A DNA stretch of 64,000 bases from Hymenobacter jeollabukensis (GCF_005771675.1 NZ_VAJM01000003.1:310001-374000), one strand, 5' to 3'. Positions 49,716 through 58,060 are shown, numbered from the stretch's first letter. Program-made: numbers and translations. The notes: generated by a model from the sequence alone, not told the origin.

Positions 49716-49749
49716 CAAACGCCGTTGACTGCAGAGTCAGCGGCGTTTG
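49716..49749. terminator. Bidirectional terminator after purM
   Basis: CAAACGCCG pairs with CGGCGTTTG; inner TGACT/AGTCA extends the stem. Serves purM and the small minus-strand ORF that ends at 49754. Confidence 0.8.
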
Positions 49750-49753
49750 ACGT

Positions 49754-49873
49754 TCAGGCCAACAGGAAAGCGGCCAGCAGTCCGCCCGCCGCGGCCCAGC
49801 TCCAGAGCAGGTAGTTGGCAAGGCTGCGCTGACGTTCCAGCGACGAGGCAAGGAAGCTTGAACGGTATTTCAT
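49754..49873 (-). CDS. 39-aa single-pass membrane protein
   Basis: ATG at 49871-49873 opens a 39-residue frame: a basic N-terminus (MKYRSSFLASSLERQRSL) followed by one hydrophobic helix (NYLLWSWAAAGGLLAAFLLA) reaching the C-terminus. Codons are GC-rich at the third position. The terminator shared with purM lies directly after the stop. Topology N-in by the positive-inside rule. Small tail-anchored-like proteins of this kind are easily missed; function unknown. Confidence 0.55.
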   Translation of the reverse strand: MKYRSSFLASSLERQRSLANYLLWSWAAAGGLLAAFLLA

Positions 49874-49987
49874 TGATAACGGCAGAAGAACGTTGGTAAG
49901 CGCGACGTTAAACGGTGGATACGCCGTCCACGAGGCGGCACCGATGCGCGCCCAGTCCGTTGCGTTGGATCCGGGCGCGCCCTGGTT

Positions 49988-50521
49988 TTAGTGCAGAATC
50001 AGGGCCGGCTGCGCGGCGGCGGGCGAGCTGCCGATGGGCGCGCCGGGCGGTAGCATCTGCACGCCGTAGTCGCCCAGGGTGCGCACGAATTCGGCAATGG
50101 CTTCCTGGGGCGGCGGGCCCTGGGGCAGCGGCAGGGCCTGGCCCTCGGGCGCCGGGGCGCTGTGGTCCCAGAACCACTGGTCGAGGCCGGCCGGGCTGAT
50201 CCACATCAGCACCTGCGCCGACTCGCTGAGCACCTGGAAAGTGTGGGGTACGTCCTGGGGCAGATACACGTAGTCGCCGGCCCGGGCGTCCACGGTTTGC
50301 TCGCCGATGTGGTAGCGCACGTGGCCGCTCTGGATGAAGTAGGACTCATCTTCGCGGCTGTGGGTGTGCGCGGGCGGCTCGGCGCCGGGCTGCACCTGAA
50401 TCTGCAGCAGCGCGAAGCGGCCCTGGGTCTGGCTGCCGCGGGCCAGGAAGTGGAACACGGCCCCCGGAATGGCGCGGGTATTCTCGGGGCTGGGGCTGGC
50501 GTGAAGCGTGGGGGTGTGCAT
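49988..50521 (-). CDS. Cupin-domain protein (quercetinase-like)
   Basis: 177-aa metal-binding cupin. Conserved cupin motif 1 is PPAHTHSREDESYFIQSGHVRYHIG (two His, one Glu as metal ligands), and motif 2 is DYVYLPQDVPHTFQVLS with the last His. It opens FHFLARGSQTQGRFALLQIQVQPG. Quercetin-2,3-dioxygenase-like cupins are often controlled by a divergent MarR-type regulator sensing aromatic compounds, as found here. A dioxygenase acting on a phenolic substrate is likely but not proven. Confidence 0.8.
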   Translation of the reverse strand: MHTPTLHASPSPENTRAIPGAVFHFLARGSQTQGRFALLQIQVQPGAEPPAHTHSREDESYFIQSGHVRYHIGEQTVDARAGDYVYLPQDVPHTFQVLSESAQVLMWISPAGLDQWFWDHSAPAPEGQALPLPQGPPPQEAIAEFVRTLGDYGVQMLPPGAPIGSSPAAAQPALILH

Positions 50522-50545
50522 GGTGTTGATTTATTTAGTACGTTT

Positions 50546-50586
50546 ACCTGACGATAAAGGTCAGTAAAGCTGACTAAAAAGTCAAG
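50546..50586. promoter_or_regulatory. MarR-type operator region
   Basis: Between the divergent cupin and marR genes, CTGAC-N7-GTCAG (50548-50564) and TGAC-TAAAAA-GTCA (50571-50584) are two short dyads sharing TGAC/GTCA half-sites. Location just ahead of both starts fits autorepression by the MarR protein. Confidence 0.55.
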
Positions 50587-50596
50587 TCACATCATC

Positions 50597-51013
50597 ATGT
50601 CAGACCAAATAAATACCGGCGCCTACCTGCGCGAACTGCTGGACGCGCTGGCCGCCAACCTGCACGCGCAGCTGGCCGCCCACGGGCACCCGGAAATCCG
50701 TCCCTCCCACGGCTGGGTGTTCCAGTACATTGCCGATCAAGGGTCCCGCATCACCGAGCTGGCGGCCCGCGTGGGCATTACCAAGCAGTCGATGAGCGCC
50801 CTGGTGTACCAGCTGGAGGAGTGGGGCTACCTCACCCCGCAGCCCGACCCGGCCGACCGCCGCGCCCAGCTTTACTGCCTGACGGAAAAAGGTGCGGCGC
50901 TGCGGAAGCTGGGCCGCAGCATCAACCAGCAATTCGAGCAGCAGTGGGCCCGCAAGCTCGGCGAGGCCCAGTACCAGCAGTTTCGGGAGTACCTGCGGGT
51001 GCTGGCGCAGTAG
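50597..51013 (+). CDS. MarR family transcriptional regulator
   Basis: 138-aa dimeric winged-helix repressor. The DNA-binding region is ITELAARVGITKQSMSALVYQLEEWGYL (recognition helix KQSMSALVYQL) followed by the wing PDPADRRAQLYCLTEKG. Dimerisation helices lie at both ends. Divergent from the cupin gene over a 75-base operator region, so it probably controls the cupin gene in response to a small aromatic ligand. Confidence 0.9.
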   Translation: MSDQINTGAYLRELLDALAANLHAQLAAHGHPEIRPSHGWVFQYIADQGSRITELAARVGITKQSMSALVYQLEEWGYLTPQPDPADRRAQLYCLTEKGAALRKLGRSINQQFEQQWARKLGEAQYQQFREYLRVLAQ

Positions 51014-51034
51014 CGGGCCGCCGCTTCCCTTGCG

Positions 51035-51085
51035 CCGACGGCTACGCTGAAAGTGGGCGCAGGCGAGCTGCGGTACGACATCTAG
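51035..51085 (+). pseudogene. Duplicated remnant of the purM 3' end
   Basis: Repeats the last 51 bases of purM with five mismatches; read in the purM frame it gives PTATLKVGAGELRYDI and a stop. No start codon or upstream purM sequence is present. The terminator just after it (51107-51145) shares the TGACT/AGTCAGCGG core with the terminator after purM, so the duplicated unit probably included the terminator. Confidence 0.8.
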
Positions 51086-51106
51086 GTGGTGTAAGCACCC
51101 GAAACG

Positions 51107-51145
51107 AAGGGGCCGCTGACTATGCAGTCAGCGGCCCCTTTTGTC
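51107..51145. terminator. Bidirectional terminator
   Basis: AAGGGGCCGCTGAC pairs with GTCAGCGGCCCCTT, followed by TTTG. Lies between the purM remnant and the convergent pncB gene. Confidence 0.85.
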
Positions 51146-51193
51146 TTTGCGATAATAGCAGGGACGCTATTTTGCCTTGCTGTAAGAGCGCCG

Positions 51194-52678
51194 CTAGGCA
51201 GGCCGCTGCGGCCGGTGCTCCAGAATCAGCTGGGTGCGGAAGTCGTGCAGGCCTTTTTCCAGGCCCACCGGGTAAGTGTGCGGGTTCAGGAAGCGGCGGA
51301 TACTCGGGTCGAGGCTGGTAACTTCCTGGCGGGCTTTCTGGCGGCTGTCGGCCAGGGCGGGCAGGTCTGCTACGCGTTTGCCCTGGCGGAACACCGGCTC
51401 CAGCAGCTCCCGAAACTCCGAGGACTGCACCGGGCGGCGGCGGGTGGCATCGAGCGGGTCGACGATGGTGAGCTGCTCGGGCAGGGGCTCGGCGGTGTTG
51501 TAGAGCATGTCGGCCACGGGCTTGCCCTGGTGGTAGAAGCGGCGTACCTGCAGGATACCGGGGATGCTGGTTTTGGCCAGTTGCTCCGAGAGCTTGATGG
51601 TGTAGTCCCAGCCCGAGCCGTCGGCTTTTTTCATGGCGGCCAGCTTGTAGACGCCGCCCAGGGCCGGCTGGTCGTAGGCCGTCACGAGCTTGGTGCCGAT
51701 GCCCCAGGTGTCGATGCGGGCGCCTTCCAGCTTGAGGGCGGTGACGAGCTGCTCGTCCAGGTCGTTGCTGGCCACGATGCGGACTTTGGGGAAGCCGGCC
51801 TCATCGAGCAGCTTACGGGCCTGCACGCTGAGGTAAGTCAGGTCACCCGAATCGAGGCGGATGCCGCCCAGCTCGTGGCCCTGCTCGCGCAGGCGCTGGG
51901 CCACGCGGATGGCGTTGCGCACGCCCTGCAGCGTGTCGTAGGTGTCGACCAGGAACACCGAGTCGTCGGGGAAGGCGGCGGCGTACTTCTCGAAGGCTTC
52001 CTCTTCGCCTTCGAAGGCCATAACCCAGCTGTGGGCGTGGGTGCCCTTCACCGGAATGCCGAACTGCTGCCCGGCCAGCACGTTCGAGGTGCCATCGGCC
52101 CCGCCCAAATAGGCCGCGCGGCTGGCTGAGAGGCCGCCATCGAAACCCTGGGCGCGGCGCAGGCCGAACTCCAGAATCTGGTCGTTCGGGCCCACGGCTT
52201 CGCGGATGCGGGCGGCCTTGGTGGCAATCAGCGTCTGGAAGTTGACCAGCGTGAGCAGGGCCGTTTCCACCAGCTGAGCCTGCAGCAGCGGCCCCTGAAT
52301 GCGCATCAGCGGCTCGTTGCCGAACACCACCGTGCCCTCGGCCACCGCGTCCACGTCGCAGGTGAAGCGCAGCTCGCGCAGGTAATCGAGGAAGCCCGGC
52401 TCGAACATCACGCCGCCCTTGCTGCCGCGCAGGCTGCCCAGGTAGGCAAGGTCGTCCTCCGAGAAGCGCAGGTTTTCCAGCCAATCCACCGCGTAGGCTA
52501 GGCCGGCGGCTACCGCGTAGCCGCCCTGGAACGGCGCCTTGCGGAAGTACAGGTGAAACACGGCTTCGCGGTCCTGCATGCCCTGGCGCCAGTAGCCGTA
52601 GGCCATCGTGAGCTGGTAGAGGTCGGTGAGCAGGGTAAGGGAGGGGCGGTAGAGGGCGGAGAGGGGCTGTGCGGTCAT
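51194..52678 (-). CDS. pncB: Nicotinate phosphoribosyltransferase
   Basis: Converts nicotinate and PRPP to nicotinate mononucleotide in NAD salvage. 494 aa, the long form typical of this enzyme. Blocks: LLTDLYQLTMAYGYWRQG, FHLYFRKAPFQGGYAVAAGL, EFGLRRAQGFDGGLSASRA, GTHAHSWVMAF, GGIRLDSGDLTYLS and TWGIGTKLVTAYDQPALGGVYKL. The autophosphorylated histidine is expected in the HAHSW segment. Monocistronic. Confidence 0.94.
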   Translation of the reverse strand: MTAQPLSALYRPSLTLLTDLYQLTMAYGYWRQGMQDREAVFHLYFRKAPFQGGYAVAAGLAYAVDWLENLRFSEDDLAYLGSLRGSKGGVMFEPGFLDYLRELRFTCDVDAVAEGTVVFGNEPLMRIQGPLLQAQLVETALLTLVNFQTLIATKAARIREAVGPNDQILEFGLRRAQGFDGGLSASRAAYLGGADGTSNVLAGQQFGIPVKGTHAHSWVMAFEGEEEAFEKYAAAFPDDSVFLVDTYDTLQGVRNAIRVAQRLREQGHELGGIRLDSGDLTYLSVQARKLLDEAGFPKVRIVASNDLDEQLVTALKLEGARIDTWGIGTKLVTAYDQPALGGVYKLAAMKKADGSGWDYTIKLSEQLAKTSIPGILQVRRFYHQGKPVADMLYNTAEPLPEQLTIVDPLDATRRRPVQSSEFRELLEPVFRQGKRVADLPALADSRQKARQEVTSLDPSIRRFLNPHTYPVGLEKGLHDFRTQLILEHRPQRPA

Positions 52679-52883
52679 AGCGGCGTTTGGGTCAGCAACC
52701 GCGGAAAGGTACGGGAGTGAGCAGAATTCGGCCGGTTTCGCGGGACCTGAGCCGGGCGAGCCGGCGCCCGCAGCCCCGCGTACCCGGCACGTTGCTCACT
52801 CCGCCTGCGCCCGGATGGTGGTGCCGGCGGGGCGCCGCCAGGCTTCGCCCTGCGCCCCGTGCAACGCTCCGGGCGGCTTCCGC

Positions 52884-52890
52884 TACTTTG
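52884..52890 (+). promoter_or_regulatory. -7 box of the M28 peptidase gene
   Basis: TACTTTG ends 5 nt before ATG 52896, so the transcript would be leaderless or nearly so. Confidence 0.45.
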
Positions 52891-52895
52891 CGCCT

Positions 52896-54293
52896 ATGAA
52901 ACGACTCCTCCTGGGATTAATGCTGGCCAGCGCCGCGCACGCGGCCGTCGGGCAGAAAGCGGCCAAGCCCGCCAAAACCAAGATTGACGCCAAGCTGATC
53001 GAGCGCGTCGAGAAGACCCTGGCCGACGACAAGCTGCGCGGCCGGGCCTTGAACACCGGCGCCCCCGAAGCCGCGCAGTTTCTGGCCGGCGAGTTCCGGC
53101 GCATCGGTTTGCAGCCGATGAACGGGCTGACCTCGTTTCTGCAGGAGTTTCCGGCCTACGAAGTCAAGACCACCGGCGCCACGGCCTCGCTGAACGGCGC
53201 GCCCGTCGCCGCCGACCACCTGCTGGTAACCTCGGGGCAGGAGCAGGTGAGCTGGACGAGCGGGCAAGCCGGGGCCCCGGCGGCGAAGGTATCGGCCGCG
53301 GACCCGGTGACGTGGACGGCCGGTAGCGGCGACGCAGCTCCGAAAGTGCTGGTCCTCGGCGCTCAGGCCGATTTTCGCAAGGAAGTGCTGCCCCTGCTGC
53401 GCGCCCCCAAAGGCAACGTGCTGGTCGTGCTCGATCCGGCCCACGCCCAGTGGTTTCAGCGCCTGGCGGGGCAGTTCAGCCACAGCGCCTTCCGCGCCGA
53501 AAAGCCCGCTCCCTACACCACGGCCCTGATCCTGGCCTCGGGCCCGGTGGCCGACGGCAGCAGCTACCAGCTGACGGCCAGCAGCCGCATCCGCGAAATG
53601 AAAATTGCCAACGTGGTGGGCGTGCTGCCCGGCCGCGACAAGGCCAAAGCCGCCGAGCAGGTGGTCTTTTCGGCCCACTACGACCACATCGGCATCCTGC
53701 CCCCGGTGGCCGGCGACTCCATTGCCAACGGCGCCGACGACGACGCCTCCGGCACTGCGGCGGTGGTAGCCCTGGCCCAGCACTTCAAGAAAACCAAGCA
53801 GAACGCCCGCACGCTCATCTTCGTGGCCTTCACGGCCGAGGAAATCGGCGGCTTCGGCTCCCAGTACTTCAGCAAGCAGCTCGACGCGGCCAAGGTCACG
53901 GCTATGTTCAACATCGAGATGATCGGCAAGGTGTCGAAGTTCGGCCCCGGCTCGGCCTTTATCACCGGCTTCGACAAGTCCGACTTCGGCCCGATTCTGC
54001 AGCGCAACCTGCAGGGCAGCACGTTCAAGTTCGAGCCCGACCCCTACCCCGAGCAGCAACTGTTCTACCGTTCCGACAACGCCACCCTGGCCCGCCTGGG
54101 CGTGCCCGCCCACAGCATCAGCACCGACCAGATTCCGACCGACAAGCTCTACCACTCCGTCGACGACGAGGTGGAAACGCTGGACCTGAAGAACATGACC
54201 ACGGTTATCGAGGCCATTGCCGTCAGTGCCCGGGGCATCGTGGCCGGCACCGATACGCCCACGCGCATCACGGACGCGGGGCAGCGGAAGTAG
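52896..54293 (+). CDS. Exported M28-family zinc aminopeptidase
   Basis: 465 aa from ATG 52896 with a signal peptide (LLGLMLASAAHAAVGQ). The M28 di-zinc site is visible: FSAHYDHIGI (first His, Asp), GADDDASGTAAVVALAQ (bridging Asp), FTAEEIGGFGSQYF (catalytic Glu plus ligand) and a C-terminal His in the NATLARLGVPAHSIST region. An intervening PA-like segment precedes the peptidase part. Expected periplasmic or secreted, releasing N-terminal residues from peptides. The ORF can be extended to 52815 but the signal peptide fixes the start. Confidence 0.9.
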   Translation: MKRLLLGLMLASAAHAAVGQKAAKPAKTKIDAKLIERVEKTLADDKLRGRALNTGAPEAAQFLAGEFRRIGLQPMNGLTSFLQEFPAYEVKTTGATASLNGAPVAADHLLVTSGQEQVSWTSGQAGAPAAKVSAADPVTWTAGSGDAAPKVLVLGAQADFRKEVLPLLRAPKGNVLVVLDPAHAQWFQRLAGQFSHSAFRAEKPAPYTTALILASGPVADGSSYQLTASSRIREMKIANVVGVLPGRDKAKAAEQVVFSAHYDHIGILPPVAGDSIANGADDDASGTAAVVALAQHFKKTKQNARTLIFVAFTAEEIGGFGSQYFSKQLDAAKVTAMFNIEMIGKVSKFGPGSAFITGFDKSDFGPILQRNLQGSTFKFEPDPYPEQQLFYRSDNATLARLGVPAHSISTDQIPTDKLYHSVDDEVETLDLKNMTTVIEAIAVSARGIVAGTDTPTRITDAGQRK

Positions 54294-54350
54294 GGAGCGG
54301 CTGGAGGCTGGCGGAAGTCTTAGCCGCTTGCGGCGAGACTTCCAGCCACG

Positions 54351-54426
54351 AAAACGGGAGCAAGTCTCTGACTTGCGCGGAACCGCACCGTGCGGCCGAC
54401 GCAAGTCAGAGACTTGCTCCCGTTTT
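54351..54426. repeat. Perfect 27-bp inverted repeat
   Basis: AAAACGGGAGCAAGTCTCTG and on (54351-54377) and its exact complement (54400-54426) flank a 22-nt loop, itself GC-rich and hairpin-prone (CCGCAC...GTGCGG). Followed by TTTTT, so it may double as a terminator for the peptidase gene; the arm sequence looks like an interspersed palindrome. Confidence 0.7.
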
Positions 54427-54488
54427 TTGGCCTGCAGTCATCGGGGCTGAAGCCCCTGAAGACTGCGGCCAGCGCGCTGGCTGCGCTT

Positions 54489-54695
54489 TTATCGTTCTGC
54501 CTTTAGTGTCTGCTCGATGTCGGCGGCGGCCTGCTGGCACCAGCTTAGCAGCGCGGCCGGGTCGGAGCCGGTGGTTTCCACCGTGCGGCCGGCCGCGTCG
54601 ACCAGCCGGGCGCGGTAGACGTTGTTGGATACTTCATCCAGAAACCAGCGCCAGCCGGGGCGGGCTACCTGGCCATTTTGCGGAACGGGCGCCAT
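54489..54695 (-). CDS. Small hypothetical protein of the DUF4132 operon
   Basis: 68 aa starting MAPVPQNGQVARPGWRWFLD, with YRARLVDAAGRTVETTG and a helical end. Its start is 2 nt after the DUF4132 stop, so it is cotranscribed. WGR-like flavour (R-x-W-x-x-D...YRARLVDAAGR) is weak and the protein is shorter than a WGR domain. Function unknown. Confidence 0.55.
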   Translation of the reverse strand: MAPVPQNGQVARPGWRWFLDEVSNNVYRARLVDAAGRTVETTGSDPAALLSWCQQAAADIEQTLKAER

Positions 54696-54697
54696 AA

Positions 54698-57367
54698 TTA
54701 GCTATTAATCTGCCGGGTGATGGTTTCGTCGGTGATTTTATCGTCGTCGGCCAGCAGCAGGGCTTTGCTGAGGATGATGCTCAGGATGGCGTCGCCCTCG
54801 AAGGGGAGGAACACGTCGGTGCCGGCCGTTTGCTTGGGGCTGCGGTCGGGCACGATGCAGAGGTACTGGTCGTTGGGCTCCATCAGGATGTTGCCCGAGC
54901 CCATATGAATCTTGTAGGTGCGCAGCTTGCCCCGCACGACCAGAAACTTGTCCTGCACCTCGCTCACTTTGCCGATTTTCAGCCGCGGTACCAGGCGCTG
55001 CAGGGCCAGCTTACGGTTTTTGGCCACTTCGCTCAGCTCGCCGAACGAGTAGCTTTCCCAGTAGTTGCGATACTGCACCAGCCCGCCGCCGTCGCGCCAG
55101 AGCGGGTCGTTGCCGACAGAGGCCACGCCCACGAACAAATCCACGTCGCGCATGACTTCGGAGAAGACCAGTGGCGGAATGTCGGTCAGCGGCAGCGGCT
55201 CCTCGCCCTGCAGGCGGGTGAAGCGCAGCTGGTCGGTGCTGACGTAGTGCCAGATGCCGGTGTCGTTCCAGGCCCCGTCGGCGTTGACTTCGCTCACCCA
55301 GAACTCGGCCCGCAAATCGTGCGCCGGCAGGCTCAGCTGCGCCGCGTCCGACTCGTAGCCCTTGTCGTAAGCGCCCATGAGGCTGTAGCGCCAGCCGCGC
55401 AGCTTGGCCAGGGAGTTGAACTGGTGCTGCTTCAGCACGTGGGCGGCCATGCGGTTGGAGTAGGTGCGGGTGCGCTCCTCCGGCGGGGTGAGCAGGTACA
55501 CCTCCCGGAACGCCTGCTTCAAGGGCTGCCGCAGCTCCCGGCGCTCCAGCAGCCCGCGCCAGGCCAGCACCTCGCCGGTGGGGGCCAGCACCGGATGCCA
55601 GAGCTGCACCTGGGCCTCGTCGGCGGGCGTGGCTACGGGCCGCTCCTGCGCGTCGTGCCAGGCGCCGTCGAGCCAGAGGGCGTCCTGGTGCGTGTCGTCG
55701 GCGTGGTAGAAGCGCCAGATCAGCCGCTCGGCCAGCTGGCTGACGAGGCCGTGTTCGAGGTAGTACTGGCGGAACCAGCGGTAGGGCATCCGGCGGCCTT
55801 CCACGAAGCTGCGGTCGAGCCGGTCGCGCTGGGTGGTGTAGGTCTGCTGGGCCTGGGTGTGGTCGGCTTTCAGCTCCTTCAGCTCCTCGGCGTGGCTTTG
55901 TTTCAGCGCCGCCGGGGCCGATTTCAGCGCCTTGTCGCCCTTGTGCCAGCTCACTTCGGCCTTGCCGTCGGTGAGCTGCAAGACCACGTGGTAGTCGCCG
56001 TAGTCGTAGTCGGCGCGGCCGTGGGTCAGCCCCGCCGTGGGCACGGCCATGTCCTCGATTTCGGCCGACGTGACGCCCAGCTTCTCCGCGCCCTTCTCGA
56101 TGTAGCGGCCGATCAGCTCCTGGGTATTGGCCTGCCGCACTTTGGGGCGCAGGCGCGAAAGTTGGGCCACGCCCGGCAATCCGCCCTGCGAGAGGGCCAG
56201 CAGGCAGGCATTGCCCAGCCCTACGGCCAGCGGACCGCGGCCCGGAATCTTGCGGTAGCACTTCTCGGTGAGGGCGGCCAGGTGCAGCAGCACGGCCGTG
56301 TCGGCCAGCGGCCCGAGCGTCCAGGCCAGGGCCTTGCCCACGTTCAGGCTGGGCTCCTGCAGAAAGTCCCACGACGAGTAGGTGTAGGTGCTGGCGTCGT
56401 TGTAGGTGTGGGTGTGCTGCCGCTCCTCCACCGGCAGGGCGGCCAGCAGCTGCAGCCACTGGTCGGCCTGCCGGCGCACCGCCTCGGGGCCGATGGCCGT
56501 GACGGCCGCGTCGACCTCCTTCATATACTTGGCCGAGGGCTGGCCGCCGCTGGCTTTCTGCCAGATTTGCAGCAGCTGCAGCCAGGGCAGAGTGCGGGCA
56601 TCGTCGGGAGCCAGACCGTCCACGAATTCGTTGAGCGCCTGACCCAGCGCGTCGCCGTCGGGAAAGCGCACGGTGGGCAGGGCGTTGTCACCTTCAGCGC
56701 CCAGCAGCTCCTGCAGCTTCACCCGGATCTTGACGGCCTGCCCGCTGCCGTAGCCGCTGGTCTGGTCTTCGGTAGCGGCCAGCACCTGGCTCAGGTAGGC
56801 GGTCAGCTGCTCGTCGGGGCCGTGCTTTTTCAGGTGCTTTTCCAGCTGGTTCAGTGTCAGCAGCACCGGCATGGTGCGCAGGGCGTCGCCGACGTCGCCC
56901 GGCTTCCTGAATTCCAGGCCGTAGAGCTGCAGCAGGCGCTGCCAGGCGGCGGGGCTCAGCTCCAGCGTGGAGCGCAGCAGCTGTTGCAGCAGGCCTTCGA
57001 GCAGGTAGCGGATCTGGTAATCCACCTGGCCGTAGTTGTCGCGGCAGAAGCGGATGGCCTCGGCGGCGGCCAGCGCCAGGCGGCCCTTGTAGGCGGCGTC
57101 CTGGTCCCGAATGCCCTGGGCGTAGGCCGGCACGTCGAGCAGCTTCATGTTGTAGTAGCTCATGCCGCGCTCCTCGATGTCGGTGAGCAGCTGGCTGAGC
57201 ACGGGCTTCATTTCCCGGGCTTCGGGGCTGCCGCCGTTCAGGGCTTTTTCAAACTCGCGGGCTTTCTTCTGGGTAGCGGGCATAGGGGAGGGGTTGGGAG
57301 AAACATCGGCAAACAGCCGGGCTGCGGCGTCCTGCGCGCGTTGCCAGAGTTCAGTCCAGGCGCTCAT
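54698..57367 (-). CDS. DUF4132 domain-containing protein
   Basis: 889-aa soluble protein. The C-terminal ~400 residues contain the DUF4132 signature: RQPLKQAFREVYLLTPPEERTRTYSNRMAAHVLKQHQF, LPAHDLRAEFWVSEVN, LPLTDIPPLVFSEVMRDVDLFVGVASVGNDP and YRNYWESYSFGELSEVAKNRKLAL. The N-terminal part is helical with tetratricopeptide-like character. DUF4132 proteins (MolR-related) are often found with WGR-domain and MoxR/VWA genes; their biochemical role is not established. Middle gene of a tight three-gene operon. Confidence 0.85.
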   Translation of the reverse strand: MSAWTELWQRAQDAAARLFADVSPNPSPMPATQKKAREFEKALNGGSPEAREMKPVLSQLLTDIEERGMSYYNMKLLDVPAYAQGIRDQDAAYKGRLALAAAEAIRFCRDNYGQVDYQIRYLLEGLLQQLLRSTLELSPAAWQRLLQLYGLEFRKPGDVGDALRTMPVLLTLNQLEKHLKKHGPDEQLTAYLSQVLAATEDQTSGYGSGQAVKIRVKLQELLGAEGDNALPTVRFPDGDALGQALNEFVDGLAPDDARTLPWLQLLQIWQKASGGQPSAKYMKEVDAAVTAIGPEAVRRQADQWLQLLAALPVEERQHTHTYNDASTYTYSSWDFLQEPSLNVGKALAWTLGPLADTAVLLHLAALTEKCYRKIPGRGPLAVGLGNACLLALSQGGLPGVAQLSRLRPKVRQANTQELIGRYIEKGAEKLGVTSAEIEDMAVPTAGLTHGRADYDYGDYHVVLQLTDGKAEVSWHKGDKALKSAPAALKQSHAEELKELKADHTQAQQTYTTQRDRLDRSFVEGRRMPYRWFRQYYLEHGLVSQLAERLIWRFYHADDTHQDALWLDGAWHDAQERPVATPADEAQVQLWHPVLAPTGEVLAWRGLLERRELRQPLKQAFREVYLLTPPEERTRTYSNRMAAHVLKQHQFNSLAKLRGWRYSLMGAYDKGYESDAAQLSLPAHDLRAEFWVSEVNADGAWNDTGIWHYVSTDQLRFTRLQGEEPLPLTDIPPLVFSEVMRDVDLFVGVASVGNDPLWRDGGGLVQYRNYWESYSFGELSEVAKNRKLALQRLVPRLKIGKVSEVQDKFLVVRGKLRTYKIHMGSGNILMEPNDQYLCIVPDRSPKQTAGTDVFLPFEGDAILSIILSKALLLADDDKITDETITRQINS

Positions 57368-57378
57368 CGACCAATCAA

Positions 57379-57774
57379 TCAGCCGCCGACCAGCGGGGTG
57401 AGCTTCACGAACGAGGCCGTGGCGCCGGCGCCCAGCCAGATCGGCTCGTCGAGGCTTTCCACCTGCCGGTCGTTGACGAGGATAAAGTAGCCGTTCTGCT
57501 GAAAGGCCTCCAGCGCCCGGTACAGCTGCTTTTCGGCGTCGATGAGGTGGTGCTTTTTCAGCCGGTAGCCGTTGAGCACCCGCTCCGAATCGGTGGGCTG
57601 CACCAGGCCCGAGAAGACGTCGTCGTTGCGCTGGTTGTAGGCCGCTACTTCCTGGCGCACGCGCTGCTCGATCAGCTCGCGCACGGTGATGGTTTCCTGG
57701 GCCAGCTCCAGCGCCAGGCGGTGCAGGACGGCGCCGGTGGCCGTTTCGTCCTGAATCAGCAAGGTGTTTGTCAT
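57379..57774 (-). CDS. Hypothetical protein, first gene of the DUF4132 operon
   Basis: 131 aa, starting MTNTLLIQDETATG. A helical region (VLHRLALELAQETITVRELIEQRVRQEVAAYNQ) is followed by KKHHLIDAEKQLYRALEAFQQNGYFILVNDRQVESLDEPIWL, which has the shape of a small beta-grasp or ligand fold. No family assigned. It ends 11 nt before the DUF4132 start, so the two are cotranscribed and may function together. Confidence 0.65.
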   Translation of the reverse strand: MTNTLLIQDETATGAVLHRLALELAQETITVRELIEQRVRQEVAAYNQRNDDVFSGLVQPTDSERVLNGYRLKKHHLIDAEKQLYRALEAFQQNGYFILVNDRQVESLDEPIWLGAGATASFVKLTPLVGG

Positions 57775-57875
57775 GGCTTGTTTGCTAAATTATTTAGCTT
57801 TTTGCTAATGTACGACGTTTGGCCGAAACCGAAGCACTCAGCCGCTGCTATTTAGCCTTGACGAGCTGAGCCGTT

Positions 57876-57911
57876 GTTCGGTTCTGCCGCCGGCCACCGG
57901 CAGAACCGAAC
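57876..57911. terminator. Hairpin upstream of the efflux promoter
   Basis: GTTCGGTTCTGCCG and CGGCAGAACCGAAC form a 14-bp stem around CCGGCCAC. It lies between the divergent DUF4132 operon and the hlyD promoter; no T-run follows, so its role is unclear (insulator or repeat). Confidence 0.4.
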
Positions 57912-58060
57912 ACAGTGTCCGGAAGCGGACAGAATTTGCCACGTCGCCAGCGCAATTGTTAATTGTTAATTACTCATTATTAATGACTTAAGAGTTTGGC
58001 ATTGGGCTTGGCTACTATCCAGCAGAACCGACCCCAATCCGAACGAAAATGGACAGAGCC
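57906..58060 (+). promoter_or_regulatory. Sigma-54-like promoter with upstream dyad, copy A (hlyD)
   Basis: Perfect dyad TGTCCG-GAAG-CGGACA (57916-57931), an AT-rich spacer, then TTGGCATTGGGCTTGGCT (57996-58013), matching TGGCAC-N5-TTGCW except T for C at the first element and G for C at the -12 pair. A conserved block TCCGAACGAAAATGGACA lies at 58038-58055 across the start codon. Dyad to -24 element is 81 bp. Every one of these elements recurs with equal spacing at 62671-62825. The predicted transcript would start near 58023. Confidence 0.6.
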
